Below, one piece after another: positions 1 through 13,200 of a DNA stretch of 64,000 nucleotides. Source of the DNA: Doris montereyensis. Taxonomy: Eukaryota; Mollusca; Gastropoda; Nudibranchia; Dorididae. The notes beneath the pieces were generated by a model. The model did no database searches and was not told the origin of the DNA. It worked only from the letters and a program-made list of their open reading frames with translations. Each line of letters begins with the position of its first letter. Position 1 is the stretch's first letter. Where the stretch lies: positions 146,001 through 210,000 of the forward strand of contig JAXRKP010000253.1 in NCBI GenBank assembly GCA_037039925.1, read 5' to 3'. Made by a program: the position numbers and the translations under genes.

Positions 1-1400
1 AGGAGATAATGAGGTGAGGATTGGTTTTTAGATGATAATAATATGATAGCGAGGAGGTCTAGCATCACCGCCATGTTGAGAAGGAAAGAGAGCGTTGAGG
101 GGTCAGCATACTGATTGGGTAAGAATAACACCATGGAACTACTGCCAGATATGTCGTGAAAGTACTGGCTGTCTTATTTTAAAGACCTTGCAAATTTTGT
201 CCCTTGTAAGGCATTTGACACCAGTAATGTGTTAACATTAGTCCTGTAACTGTAACACTAAATTCAAGATTATCCAATACATTTCTTTTCCTATCAGTCC
301 TGGTTTCATCATCTTTCAATCAGCGGGTCCTTTTTAATCTTCTTGTCTGACTCACTCTTTTTTTAAAGAATTGGGTGAGTGGTTCCCACCCACTGATGTA
401 TCGCCCATTAAATGACTTTCCCTAAGGACAGCCTGTTGGGATGTGGTTTGGCACTGTATGAGGTTCTGTACCAAATTCCACCTGGTATCATTTTAAGTCT
501 TGAGGCGATGAGGGCGATATTGCATTTTTTTCAAATTAATAATACATATCAACAACAACAAAAACTATCCGGTTATATAGTTATAGGCAACTCCTTTGCT
601 GCCCATTCTGAGGCAAGGTGGAGTCTATAGTGGTGGCAGAGTTGACAACAACAAAATTCCTGAAATTTAAGCAAACATCCAGTAAATCCTGATTTGGTCC
701 CAATCATGTCAATGGAAAGACATAAACAACTGTCCATTGAATGTTTAAAGAGGACAGTCCATCATGAATCAAAATCTTTACTGTAGCTGATGACAAGAGG
801 AAAGAGTTTGTCTATATTGTCATTACTTCCATCTGTTGAGAAGCTGAGGCATTTGATATGACATGATTTTACTAAATCGGTCCTATCACTATCATCAATA
901 AGCTAGTGCATTGACTATGGTTGTTTTTATCCTCCCACAACCAAATTTATCAATAATAATATTATTATTCTTTGAATTGACACCTTACATAACAAACCTT
1001 TCTTTGAACATGTTCAACCAGAAAGCTTGTGATTGTGAATAGCACCTCCACTTTGGCAACAGCTTCATCAAGGAATGAGTTTTCACTTTTCATAGTTGCC
1101 AATTTTTCAAAATACCTAAGTAGGAACGCCCTTATCACGATAATGCAGTGACTTTACAACTGCAGTAAGTCATGCATTTTGTCCATCCCACTTGCTGTTT
1201 TAAAAACTATAGACTATAGACAGTCCTGTTTCTCTTCAACACACAAACACACGCATAAATTAAGAAATACTAAAACTATATCTGCGTTATAAAGGACACC
1301 TCTTCTGCTTTAGGTAGTATTGACATCTTATCAGATCAGAATAGATCTAAGACGTCCAAGCCAAGAATAATAACTAGCAAATTTATTAAAAATCTACAAA
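1..1400. other. Unassigned left edge
   Basis: No conserved protein, tRNA-like head or clear terminal repeat recognised. It may hold the rest of the hAT-like element (3' flank) or unrelated intergenic DNA. Confidence 0.3.
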
Positions 1401-1690
1401 TTATTCTGCAGTGTCACTGTCATTGCCAGAAGATTGAACCCTCCTCATAAAGGAGTCATTGAATTGCCTATTGTAGCAGGCTTTGTTATGAATTGATTTA
1501 TTCACCAGGAGTGCAGACAGTGTGTCATCAGACAGGTAGCCTCTAAATTCTGTCTTGTTCTTCCTAACTTGGCTGAATGTTCTCTCACATTCTTAGTTGC
1601 TGTGAGGAATTGTCAGTATGCCAAACATGAAATATCTGAGTTTGTCATATCTTGGCATTCCAAGGCAATCAGTCATGCTCCTTATTTTGA
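1401..1690 (-). pseudogene. hAT-like transposase, C-terminal part (decayed)
   Basis: Minus-strand translation gives GLPRYDKLRYFMFGILTIPH, SN, an in-frame stop, then ECERTFSQVRKNKTEFRGYL and SDDTLSALLVNKS, ending NDSDTAE and TAA at 1401-1403. The CERTFSQVRKNKTEFRG...LSALLV pattern is the hAT C-terminal dimerisation region (family knowledge). The premature stop marks it as dead. Confidence 0.75.
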
Positions 1691-2159
1691 ATCAGATGTG
1701 GTCAGCAGGAGAGAAATAATATCCATCTCAAAATTATCTGTTGTGTAGGAATCAATTGAACTGGTCTAACATTACTATCAACCAATCTATTGCTTTATCA
1801 TGACCTTCCTGTGTGTTTGTCAAGACTAGGCATTTAAGATAAGGTAATATGTCTTTATATGTCCAAAAGGAAATTTGCTCTGGTCATGTTTCAAATCAAA
1901 ACGAATGAATTACAATACAATTCATCTCATTCACTTTCATTCTCTCTTTCATCCTCTATTTCACGACTAAAATCAAGACATTACAAAACCAGTGCTTTAT
2001 GGATATGGAAAATATAAATATACTGATACAAGAAATAAATGTTAAGTAAATTCAGTAAAACAAAATAGATAAATAGGAGTTTAAAACTGAGAGTGTGAGA
2101 GTAAGAGTTTAAGGCTAAGAAATAGTATGATTTAAACGAAACACTCATTGGAGTTTTTT

Positions 2160-2760
2160 AATGGAGGTGGGAACAAATGAATTTTTATATCTTTTTGTTC
2201 TCAATATTTTGCACATGAGGCGTTGGGATCTTTGTAATCTTTTGTATTTTTATTCAAGGGATGGGACTGGCCTTGTAATATTTTCATGCCTTTTAAATAA
2301 CATTTACAAAGCACACAGTTCGTCAAATGATGGACGACTAAGTTGTATTATATTTGATGTTTTTGTTATTATCCTATTTAATTTCTTTTTATCTTTGGTG
2401 GAGATATTTCCTCCTCAGACAGTTACTCCGAAAGTCAATATACTTTGAATGGTAGTGGTGTAGAATATTTTTAAAAGTTCACTTCTTACCTCAAAAGATC
2501 TCAGTTTCGCAGAAAGTACAAACGCTGATTCGCTCGTTTGTAGAGTGTGTTCACGTGTGAGTGCCAGTTTAATTTATTATCTATTAAAATTCCTAAATAT
2601 TTATAGACACTAGTAATTTCTACGTTTTCATCGTGGATTTAAAGTGGTAGGATATTGTTGAATTTTCTCCTAAAATCGAAAATAATTTCTTTCGTTTTGG
2701 TGACATTGATCTGGTGAAATTGTCCTCACACTATCTGACAAACTTTACTACCTCCGCAAA
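2160..2760 (-). mobile_element. CR1/Rex-like LINE reverse-transcriptase fragment
   Basis: Minus-strand translation gives INVTKTKEIIFDFRRKFN, VYKYLGILIDNKLNWHSHVN, YKRANQRLYFLRKLRSFEV, ILTFGVTV and KDKKKLNRIITKTSNII, with a stop and frame changes. This is the thumb/C-terminal end of Rex/CR1-type reverse transcriptase. It is 5'-truncated and sits between two parts of the hAT-like transposase, so it probably inserted into it. Confidence 0.75.
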
Positions 2761-2908
2761 GTAATATGACTCATCTGTATTGTAAGAGAAGCCCCTCTCA
2801 GCTGTTGCCTGCCCATGAGACATGGGGTAAAACAAGTCTAATGACACTCTAGAAATGTGGAAGAGTAAGCTTGTATCTTTCTGAGAAAAATGTTTCTAAT
2901 CAGAGTAA

Positions 2909-3531
2909 TCAGTCTGTACCGTGCCAAAATTCCGTACAGGCTTGTTTTTGAACTTCTGAAGATGCCATGCCCTCCTGCAAGGTGAGATATTCAGAGATTG
3001 TCTTGTCGCAGTCCTTGACCAATACCCATTCACTAGAGTTCAGTTCTTTTAACAACATTTCTGATACTATTGCGTATGAGATTTCTTGGGTCAAGACAGG
3101 CCATTGCACGACATACAGCACACCTTATGATGGTAGCTTCTTTAAGAAAGCACTCGCTGCTTTTTTTTTTATAAAGGCCCTGTCTCCATCCTTACACTGA
3201 ACACCTGGTTTTCTGAAACACCATTCTTAATACAATCCTTTAGCACAGGCTTAGATTTGATTATCCTTCTCAATAAGGAAACAATAATTCGATGAAAACT
3301 TTCTTGCATGAAATGCAGCATTGGAAGGTCTGATTGAAACATGATGAGAAAAGGCTCTATATCCTTACAAATTGTAATGGACACTTTGATCTTTGCTTCC
3401 AACAGCTTATCCTTCCTGACTTCTTTCAAATGCTCAAATGACTTCACTTTAGGTTCTTCCTTGTTATCTCTCATTGCATCCATATACATTTTTAGTTTTG
3501 GCCAAATAACCAAAGCTCTTTCCGCAACCAA
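2909..3531 (-). pseudogene. hAT-like transposase, middle part (decayed)
   Basis: The frame at 3169-3531 reads RALVIWPKLKMYMDAMRDNK, SFEHLKEVRKDKLLEAKIKV and PFLIMFQSDLPMLHFMQES, the RAL.VWP...PFL..(Y/F)Q.D.PM pattern of a transposase family often seen in mollusc and cnidarian genomes. A second frame (2909-3121) continues it after a shift. Confidence 0.7.
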
Positions 3532-3721
3532 AATATTCTCAACCCATCTAATCTATGTTTGCAAAACTTAAGTGAGAAGACATTAGAACCAGTGATAGTA
3601 ACAAAGTCATCACTTCGGGCAGGTGAATCATGAAATAAATAATACAAACTATTTAAAAAATCTATCAATGAGTATCAATTTTCCAGTTACTGCCATCATC
3701 ATCATCATGGCCTGCCCTGAA

Positions 3722-4357
3722 CGCATTGTGAACAATATGAAGTCCACATGATCCGATGTTCAGCGTGCATTGTGAACAATGTGAAGTCCACATGATCCGA
3801 TGTTCAGCGTGCATTGTGAACAATGTGAAATCCACATGATCTGATGTTCAGCGTGCATTGTGAACAATGTGAAGTCCACATGATCTGATGTTCAGCGTGC
3901 ATTGTGAACAATGTGAAGTCCACATGATCTGATGTTCAGCATGCATTGTGAACAATGTGAAGTCCACATGATCCGATGTTCAGCTTGCATTGTGAACAAT
4001 GTCAAGTCCACATGATCTGATGTTCAGCGTGCATTATGAACAATGTGAAGTCCACATGATCTGATGTTCAGCGTGCATTGTGAACAATGTGAAGTCCACA
4101 TGATCCGATGTTCAGCATGTATGATCCGATGTTCAGCGTGCATTGTGAACAATGTGAAGTCCACATGATCCGATGTTCAGCATGCATTGTGAACAATGTG
4201 AAATCCACATGATCCGATGTTCAGCATGCATTGTGAACAATGTGAAGTCCACATGATCTGATGTTCAGCATGCACTGTGAACAATGTGAAATCTGCATGA
4301 TCCGATGTTCAGCATGCATTGTGAACAATGTGAAGTCCACATGATCTGATGTTCCAG
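3722..4357. repeat. 44-bp minisatellite, about 14 copies
   Basis: Tandem units of 44 bp, each holding CATTGTGAACAATG, AAGTCCACATGATC and CGATGTTCAGC, with few substitutions and one partial unit near 4115-4135. On the minus strand each unit encodes LNIGSCGLHIVHNA, the conserved transposase motif present at the array edge, so the array expanded from transposon coding sequence. Confidence 0.95.
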
Positions 4358-4690
4358 CATCTTCTTTGAACGGTTGTTGGACTTGAGTGTTCTTGTTAAT
4401 TCAAGATAAAATTTCTTGTTAACTGCTGGTCCATCCATTGAAATTTGAATCATGTTTTTTATATTTGTCTCCAGGTATGCATCCATTAATTATACTGTTT
4501 AACAGATTTAGTCAGATGGCACTTCCTGTGACATCCAGTGAGCAAAGATTTTTCTCTCGTGAGATATGCGTCATGGTTACGAGAGCGCGAGAAATGTCAA
4601 TTTTTTGTGGGTCTCACATCAATTTTGTGAGGGTTGGCAAGTCTGAATTACAAGTACTCTTCTTTCTCATTTTTCCACTTTTTGACTGAA
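4357..4690 (-). pseudogene. hAT-like transposase, upstream part (decayed)
   Basis: NMIQISMDGPAVNKKFYLEL then NIRSCGLHIVHNA across the edge of the minisatellite matches the family's QISMDGPNVNWKF...LLNIGSCGLHIVH motif. The 5' end and terminal repeats were not found. Confidence 0.7.
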
Positions 4691-5404
4691 TTATTTCATG
4701 TAAGTGGCTTCATTTTCAAAAACTAAGAAAAAATATAAAAAAAATATAAAGTTTTTCGGAATGCTGAGATTGGATGTACTGAAACACAATAATAAAAAAA
4801 GGACTTTTATTAATACTACCATACTGTGAATAATGCTGTTTTCGACAAAATAGAAAGATATACGAGTCGACATGATGCTAATGATATATAGGTAAATTAT
4901 AATACATGTAATTGTATAAAAATTGGGATTAAAGAGGACAGCTTGAAATTAGATAAGTTAAGATTGTGTAAATATTTGTAATCTATCAGCACTGTGAGCT
5001 ACCCTGTTTATCTAGGAGTATGTGTGCATGTATAATTTTTTTTTGATTTTCATTGTCCTTATTGAATTAATAATACATTGTAAAGTGCCTTTGACACTTT
5101 GAGCATTCTTGTAATTAATGTAATGGAGATTGTCGCTCTGTAAATTCCTTGTTATTGTTATTATTATTTAGTTACAATTTTAATTACTTTTTTCTTCAAT
5201 AGAAGAGGAACAAATAAAAGGATTTGTACAGCTTTATCATTGACGTTAAATCTTTTGTTTCTTTGAATCTCTTCAGTCAACACTACATTTTATCAAAAAG
5301 TACATTTACATCTTGATACTGTGTGATACCACAAAAACATTAAACACCTTGCCTGTTTGTAAACCTCCACCCAAAATATATTGTCTACATAAAATCGTCT
5401 ATGT

Positions 5405-5735
5405 TGGGGGGGGGGGGGGGGGGGTTAAGGCGTTATAACGTAACCGTAACCACGGCACAGGTTCAAGCCCCACGGCTGGTACAGGTGGGTTTTTTTGTTG
5501 TCTTTTTTCTCTCGCAACTTTGTACTCTTAGGAAAGGTACTTCACTCCGGTGTGAATAAGTACCCAGCTATAGGTAGAGAAAGATCTTGTAGGAGTGTTA
5601 GTACGAAAAGCCTAACTTGCTTGTGTAATGTATGCTCCCCTGGGAGTTGAGAATGAAATGGCCTGTTGGGGGATAAATAATGTACAGTCGGTGAGCTTGT
5701 ACTTGTGGAGAAATACAAACTATAAATCCATCTTT
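5405..5735 (+). mobile_element. SINE family B, plus-strand copy with G-tract head
   Basis: A run of about 20 G is followed by a tRNA-like head with a B-box-like GGTTCAAGCCC, then a body (GGAAAGGTACTTCACTC, GTGAATAAGTACCCAGC, GGGAGCATACATTACACAA in inverse) shared with 52600-52790 on the other strand. Confidence 0.65.
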
Positions 5736-5739
5736 ATCT

Positions 5740-8700
5740 TTGTCTAAATATATATCATAAAAAATGAAATCAAATTGCACAATTTTAAACAGCAAAAAAT
5801 CAGACATCTCTACACAATTTTGTATCATCCATCACAATCTTTATTCATTTAGACTCAAACTCAAATTTCAAAATTGGAGTTCAACACAACTTTCTTCATG
5901 AAAACACAAAAGGAATCACTGAAGCGTTTCTATGGCAAAAAGCATTCATTTGAATAAATAATTATTCAGGGAAATGAACGATAGCCTGTTGAGGTGTCAA
6001 TTACAATATGCCTATAGGATTTATCTTGAGGCAAGTTATCTTTAGTCAAGTTTGGTCATGAACAATAAAAGTTGCCTCATCAGGCTTTCCTGATGGATGA
6101 GTAAATATAGTCTTCATCATAAAGTTATCGTGGCCAATTTTTTATTTGGTTTTTTTAAAATAATTAGCCCAATATTTTTAAGTCTCAATCTGTATAATAC
6201 TATATACAATATCAAATATGTCTGTTGTCATACAACATAAAAAAAAGTGAAATGCAAATTTAGTTTTTATGTTTCAAAAATGCATGTAGCAATGAGGCAT
6301 TAGGATATAACAAAAGTGTTGTGGTTGAGATAGACATCTAGAAATTCAATCAAGATATTTTGATAGATGAGACTCTTCTTAACTCGACAAAGAAGTCCAA
6401 AACCTATTTCCTCATTCTTCATACATACATTAAAATGTCAAAACAGAAACCATACCAGTACTTTTGTATATGGATCTTCATGTCTCCTACATCTGACTCT
6501 TTCTTAGACCGTGTATTAAGATGATGATAAAAGAAAGATTTTAACAGGAAGGGAAGAGAAATAGTCAACTGAAAGGCTGTCTAAAAGTAAGATCATATAT
6601 CATTGGGGTGTTTTCTCATAACACACAGACAGCAAATAAATGTTACTTTATAAATATATATATAGCTATAATGTGGTTCTCCTTGCATGTTACTTTCCTA
6701 GCAAAAGTTTATCTATTTCAATGTGCCAAATTTCTATTCAGACACATAAAGGATTCTGCTTTTGAACTATTGAATTGAAAATATTATTATCAACGCTTCA
6801 GCCAAACAAGGAAGGAAGCAAGATATTACGGTAAAAACGTTAGACTTAGCTTCTGTATTCCATTCTTCAATGTCTAACTATTCTGTCCACAAAAAAGTGA
6901 TACTTATCATTTCTATCTATATAATTTAAAATCCTTTCTTACAACTTCTCACTCATATTTCATAAGTTCGTTTTGTTTTGTTATTGTAAAACAGTTCTCT
7001 TTCAACCAATTTTTTTACTCTATTCATATTTCATAAGTGAGTTTTGTTTTGATATTGTAAAACAGTTCTTTTTCAACCATTTTTTTTACTCTTATTCTGT
7101 TAGTCCATAAATCAAGGTACCAAAATTTTAATTTTTGTGATTTTGTCCTTTTTGTACCTTTATTGCTTGAGATATGATCTATGTTTTTTTGGACCGTATA
7201 ATAATAAAATAAATACTACAAGAACATTAACAGGCCAATTAAAACATTACTGAGTGATATAAAGACTGGTGCCTGTTTTAATTTTATGCATGAGACGTGT
7301 TCATCAGGCTAAAGGACATATTTCTTTCAAGGGGCCTCTTTCTGTCAAAGTAAGCTCATGAAAAGTCAGATGAAATAAGAGCAAATGATAACACTACAAA
7401 ACCCATTTTGAATAAAAAATTTACTGAGCGTCGCCTTAATACTTGTGTTGTATTCATGAAATAATTCAACACATGCCGAAGGACAAAATTATTACCAGGA
7501 AAGGAAATGTGTGCAGGTTATTTTGTCAAGAATCCTTTGATGATTAACAATATACAGGAATCATCAGTTACATTTGTGAGATTAGAATGTTTATTTTCTT
7601 CTTTCAGGAAAGAACATTTAAAAAAAAAAAAGGTGTATAGGGCATATGTATCACCTTATTAAAACTATTATACGTCTTCACATACTGGACAAAGTTACAA
7701 AACAAAGCATGATATAAGTTACTCAAAAAAGGAGCAAGAGAAATCAGATGGCTTCCATTTGGCTAAATCAGAACTTATTTTGGACATTGGACATTTGTTT
7801 CATTGCCCTGATAATGTTTTCCAAAGCTAAAGGCAGAGCTCTGAAAATTGTGAACATAAATGATTGCATTTTTTATATTGATTAAAAGAGCACTATCCCA
7901 AAACTATTGTCTTCACAGTCATGGCTCCGAGTTCAAATTCAAGGCAATGCTCAAATAAAACATTAACTATTAAAACTACCAAAGACCTGCTTCATGATGT
8001 CAAAATTACAAGCGAGAATGTTTTTTGTCTCTCTCTCTCTCTTGACACATATATGCATAATTTTATAGCGTCCATGAATGCAACTTACGTATTTACTATG
8101 AATCGTACGTGTCAAATTGACAGGATTAAAAGGAAAAGAGAAGAGCAAAAAAGAACCCTGTTTACAGTAACTAGTCATGCGACTGCAAATTGTGATAAAT
8201 GAGGCATTGCTAGTATAAAGCATTATGGTAAATGTATTTTATGCATGTGAATGTGAGTTTGTAAAAATCATACTGTTTAACAGATGGGAATCACACAAAA
8301 AACGGAAACAAAAGAAGAAACTAAAACAAAGATTCAGCACAAACAAACAAGAAACCCTTTGTTAGTCATCGTACATCTTGAAACAATTAGGTATTTGTCA
8401 GGAAATCCTACTGTTTTTAACCCTACAATCGCTCAGCATACAAAATAGCCATAGATCTCTACTAACACTGCATCCATTGCCTGTCCAAGTATTCAACACA
8501 CTGACTGGCGTTTGACCATTGTATTTCTGTTGCCTGATCAACAAACCAACTGGCATTTAGTTTAGCAGATAAGGGCTGAACATGAGATGGTCTAAGAAAT
8601 CAGTCAATTTTTGCTAGTTTAGAGAGATAAAAAAAAAAACAACTTTCCCAGTACCTTCCTCACTTAAATCACATTTATTAATTTCAATATCATAGAAACA

Positions 8701-10168
8701 GGAGGCAGAGGTGTATTTTGAGGTCTGATTTGATGTATTGCTCAAAACAATACCCATTGACTGGCCTAGCACTAAACACGGTTCCGTCTGTTGACCAAGG
8801 GTCTCATCAACTTTATGACTACCATAGGTGTGTAAGTGTCCAGAGCGATTTGCCATTTATATTTTGGCCATGCATGCAGGAGTATTTCTAACTTCAGGGT
8901 GAATCTCATTAACAGAACCATCCGTAAAATGTGTCATGCAAGTGCAACTTGCAAGTATAAGAATCTTTGGCTTGGAGCACTCTGCAGAAGGCACAAAACC
9001 AATTTTGAAATGGACGCTTCTGCATATTCTGCGTCTCTAACTCTTAATTTTAAAAATCTTAAGTGCCTTCTAAATAAGATAGTTGACCATTACTTTCTTC
9101 ATCTGTTCGAAGAGTCTGTTTTCTTTGGCTTGGTGTATAATTTATCATAGCAGGATTGTGTGGCTTAAGCATCATTTTGTAAGTAATAAAGAGTAAGGAT
9201 CAATTTCAAATGTGACCCAGATGTAGCCTTTTAAAGGACAAAACAAAATAAAGGCTTTCTTGATAAGAAAAATCGACTGGATGCTAGGGCAACTTTGATG
9301 ATTTAGGTCAGTGCCTTGTATGCAAGGTGAGCAGACAACCTACACTGTGTCACATGATACATAGTTAGCAGTTCAGGTCTTTCACTTCATTTAACCAACG
9401 ACTTAAAATCTTTAAAACTGAGATTAATTATTGAGGCTGAGTTTTCCAATCTAAATATCTCATAAACTTATCTCTTAAAACTAAATCACAACATAAGACA
9501 GAAGTGTGCCACAGCTTTGAAAAGGCAGAGAGCAGTTAAGTACTTCTCCTGAGCACATGAGAGAAACGATGGTTTGAAAAAGAGGTGCCATCAAATGATA
9601 AATAAGAACACAAAAGGAAATATTCAAGCTCATGTTTATGCATAAAATGTAACAAATACTTAGAAGCAGAACCCACAAGGGATGATTACCAACTGCAAAA
9701 CAATTCATAATGTGAATGAAAGATCAGCATCTGTCGATCCATCGATGTAGTCTTTGAAAAACAGATCAACAAAAATCACAAGTGAAAATAATATCTTAAA
9801 ATGCCCCGCTTAGAAATACCCCTGCTTCATAAAGTTTGTCAATGGAATAAATTTCCTACTCAGTAAAGTAATTCATATTTCACTTTCACCCTTGAGATGC
9901 CATGGATGTCATTCAATAAATTTATTAGTTCTTAACAACTGCAATGTCAACAAGTGTGAATGAATGTGAAAGCAATAGCTGATTGGTACAATCAAATATA
10001 TTGTTTTGAAGAGAACTCTTCAAACACGGAACACAGGGGAAAATGGGGAATTTATCAATGCAAGAAACCGGAGAGGATGATCACAACACCAAGGTAACCT
10101 TGAGTAAAATAAAGAGGACAGCGGTAATGAGTGATGTGAATCAGTGATAAGCTTCTCATTTTGTCTTT
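5740..10168 (-). other. AT-rich region, probable NRBP1 3' UTR and downstream flank
   Basis: No conserved coding sequence or strong repeat seen beyond one 72-bp direct duplication. AATAAA-type signals occur on the minus strand, for example near 9921-9926, about 245 nt past the stop. Where the transcript really ends cannot be told from sequence. Confidence 0.35.
6953..7096. repeat. 72-bp direct duplication
   Basis: Two near-identical adjacent copies (ATTTCATAAGT...GTAAAACAGTTC...TTTTTTTACTC), about 72 bp each. Sits in the presumed NRBP1 3' flank. No function is apparent. Confidence 0.8.
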
Positions 10169-10225
10169 TTAGTACAGACTTTGTCCTTTCTGCTGCATGA
10201 CAAAGTCATCAACAATGGGAGCAAT
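10169..10225 (-). CDS. NRBP1: NRBP1 putative last coding exon
   Basis: After acceptor TTCAG it reads IAPIVDDFVMQQKGQSLY and stops (TAA at 10169-10171), phase 0, matching exon 14's exit. The pattern I-A-x-I-V-x-D aligns with the human LTSLLEETLNKF. The few residues expected before it (human ADQSR) are absent, so a microexon of about 15 nt between 10226 and 14001 may have been missed. Confidence 0.65.
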   Translation of the reverse strand: MAPIVDDFVMQQKGQSLY

Positions 10226-13200
10226 CTGAACAAACAACAAAATAAAAACCAAATCAATCCTTCCCATATCTCAATCATAATAGCCTTTCTAATATGCAAG
10301 TGTGAAAGTTATGGAATTTGTTTTTACTGAAAGCCTTTATTGCAAGGTGTTTCTCTTTAGAGAAAAAACAAAGTTAGAATTCAGTTGCCTTTTTCCTTCC
10401 AAGATTATTTGAAAACAAGAATTATCAACCATTCTTTTTATCATAAATAAAGTTTCCTCAAGGCCATCACAGCCCATAGAACTGGATTGTATCCCAGCTT
10501 CTATAACGTGAAACAGAATAGGTGATGAAACATTGCCCCGCCCGAGCGGGATGCTAGTCTGTAGCAGAATGTACTTCCCAGCTGATGCTAGTACCCATTT
10601 GTACCTGTGTTGAGTGTAAAAGGAACACAACGACAGGCCTAGCATTGCTAGGATTCAAACCCACGATCTTACGATCCCAACTCAGATAGTCTAACCACAA
10701 GGCTATTGACGCAACACTTCTTATCATAGCAAACATAAACTGTGTTGACAATGTAAACCAACTTTAAACTACACTCAAACCTCGCTCTACTGCCTCCTAC
10801 TATACCGCCATGTCTTGCTTACCGCCAACGTTTCACCTTTATATGGATCAGACCGTATACAGAAATAATGAAATTACTCATTATACCACCATCCTAAAAT
10901 GATTTGGCATTAACGTTTTTAAGGTAACTATTGTAAAATACAATTAGTTACACACTGCCATCATGCATCACCATCCTGTTCCTCAAAGTGATGAAAGCCG
11001 GTAGAATCTAGTTTGACTTGGTCAAAGATTGCAGAGTCAAACACACACAAAAGTATCAGCACCTTGTGTGTCATACATGCAATTCACCACTCCTTTCTCA
11101 CTCTACATAATTCTGGGCTACTGAAACCAAGACAGATGCGTGGTATGTTTTCAGGCCTACCCATTACATGCAGTTGCAATTTTGTTTCATTGAAGTTTCC
11201 CCGTCCATTAACCCACACTACTTCTACTGCGATAGGCCTACAACTACATGTACTACTACTACTACTACTACATTGTATGTAAGTAGCATTTTCCCATGCA
11301 GTGGGCCTACATTGTATTACTTACTTTAGGCAGCACATAAGGCCGACCTACATTGTATTGCCATATTAAAATTCTTCTCCGGCTCTTGTATATCCACATG
11401 TTCTTTACATCAATATTGATTATCTCTCATGTAGTGCTGGCTAAGGACGTTCTCGTTATAATACCCTTCCCTTTACTTAATAAGTTATCACTGGCACAAC
11501 AGTTGGCGGTATAACGAGATTTGAGTGCACACTGGTGTTGGTGGTACCCTTAGTAAAAACAGATCCAATTATCCAGCTACTTCAACTCAAGAGAACTAAA
11601 AAATTTTGCACAAGACAAGCTTACTGACATAAGTAAATGAAATAAAATATCTGTATGATACAGATCGATTTAAAAAAAAAAAAAGCCAATTAAAAGACAC
11701 ATGAATAATGAGAACAAAGAGCTGATTAAATTGCACAGAAACGTTATACAGACTTAGATTGAACCCGAGTAAAAATCTTACTTTTAGCAGGCAACTAAAA
11801 TGATGTCAGCTGAAGTGAAGAGAAAGACAAAACAAAATGGAAGGGGTAGGGGTAGATGATGAACGAGAGTGGAAAGGAAGAACATGATGGCAAATGGGGA
11901 ACTAACCCTTTCCTGCCTAACCTGCTGGCCAGCCTGTTTGCACCCATTGTTATTAAAATCAGTTTTTCATGGTTTTTTGGGTGTTTTGTTATTCTTTTTA
12001 AATTTATTCATTTACAGGAATGATTGTATTGGACAGAAACACTGATATTAATAACATTGAACACTGTAAATGGTACCATTTGAGTGTCGAATAGGTCTGT
12101 CGTCCACAGGCACGGCAGTTTCGATTTCGCCTGCTAACGCATTGCTCGCCTCGGTGTCGATAGATTTAAATCTAGATCTATCGCTTTTTCTTCTTCATCA
12201 TTCCCTCGTCATCACTCAAAATCAGTTAAAACTTCTTCAATATCGGAGTCTTTATCATTTTTATCACGGTTTAGAGTTCTATTGGGCCCTAAATCGCCGT
12301 TCATCTCCTCTCTCAATTCGCGGAGCCAGCTTTACATGCGTTGAAGTTGAAATGCCATTTTGCCGGTCGACGACCTCTGAACTTTGAAAAATCGTAGAAT
12401 ATTGACCAAACCACGAGGAAGAGTTCTGTTTCCTTCTAAAAATCCTGTGAAATCTCGTGAATAAGTTACGATAGGTCGTGACCTCGCGAGATGTCGGCAG
12501 TCCTCAGCGGGCGCATTAGGCAGGATTGGGTTAAGAGCATGTGAACAGAAATTATGATTAAGAAAGGATGAGCAACTCTTGGAATCAACTAGGAGACGTC
12601 CACTGGCGAAGCATGTCTGTCGGGGGTTAGGACCATACTGGATGAAGGGAGCATGTTTCCTATTAATGATGCAACCTTGTCTCGATCTTTCTGCAATCAC
12701 CATAGATAAAAAGATAAAAAAACAAGAATCATTAGAGACGAAACAACAAAATGTATTAATGTAAATGATGAATGCAAACCATTTTCCTTGTATATTTGGG
12801 TAAACCATCAAATAGTGATACCTTTGGATAAATGATCAATTGAAATAATAATACCTTTAGGCAAAAGGAGTACACCTTTAGACAAACGGATCAAAATTAT
12901 GACACCTTTGGGTAATTGATTAATCAAAATCATAACACATTTAGGCAAAAAAGATCAAAATTATGACATCTTCGATATCCCTTTAAACTGCCACAGGATC
13001 TTTCATCAGCACAGGAGGACTCAGTAGTCCAGAAGCAAGGTGTCTGCCTCTCGACCAAAAGGTAACGGATTCAACTCCGGGAGTTTGAAAAAATTCTCTA
13101 CCTCCCTGGTCCAGGTAGGTGGATCGACACCTAGTCCCATTGGCACGAATGATAAAAAGAAGGTCCTGTGTGCAGATCATAACACTCTGTGCACGATAAA

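Noticed and set aside
3722..4357. CRISPR array
   Set aside because: The 44-bp units are contiguous without spacers, in an animal genome, and encode a transposase motif.
5450..5480. Functional tRNA gene (also at 13060, 27170, 46800, 49630, 56850)
   Set aside because: Only A and B box-like promoter segments are present; cloverleaf stems and anticodon arm are not intact, and each is followed by a SINE body.
12332..12811. 159-codon minus frame
   Set aside because: It runs across the end of the piggyBac-like element into unrelated intron sequence and has no family resemblance.
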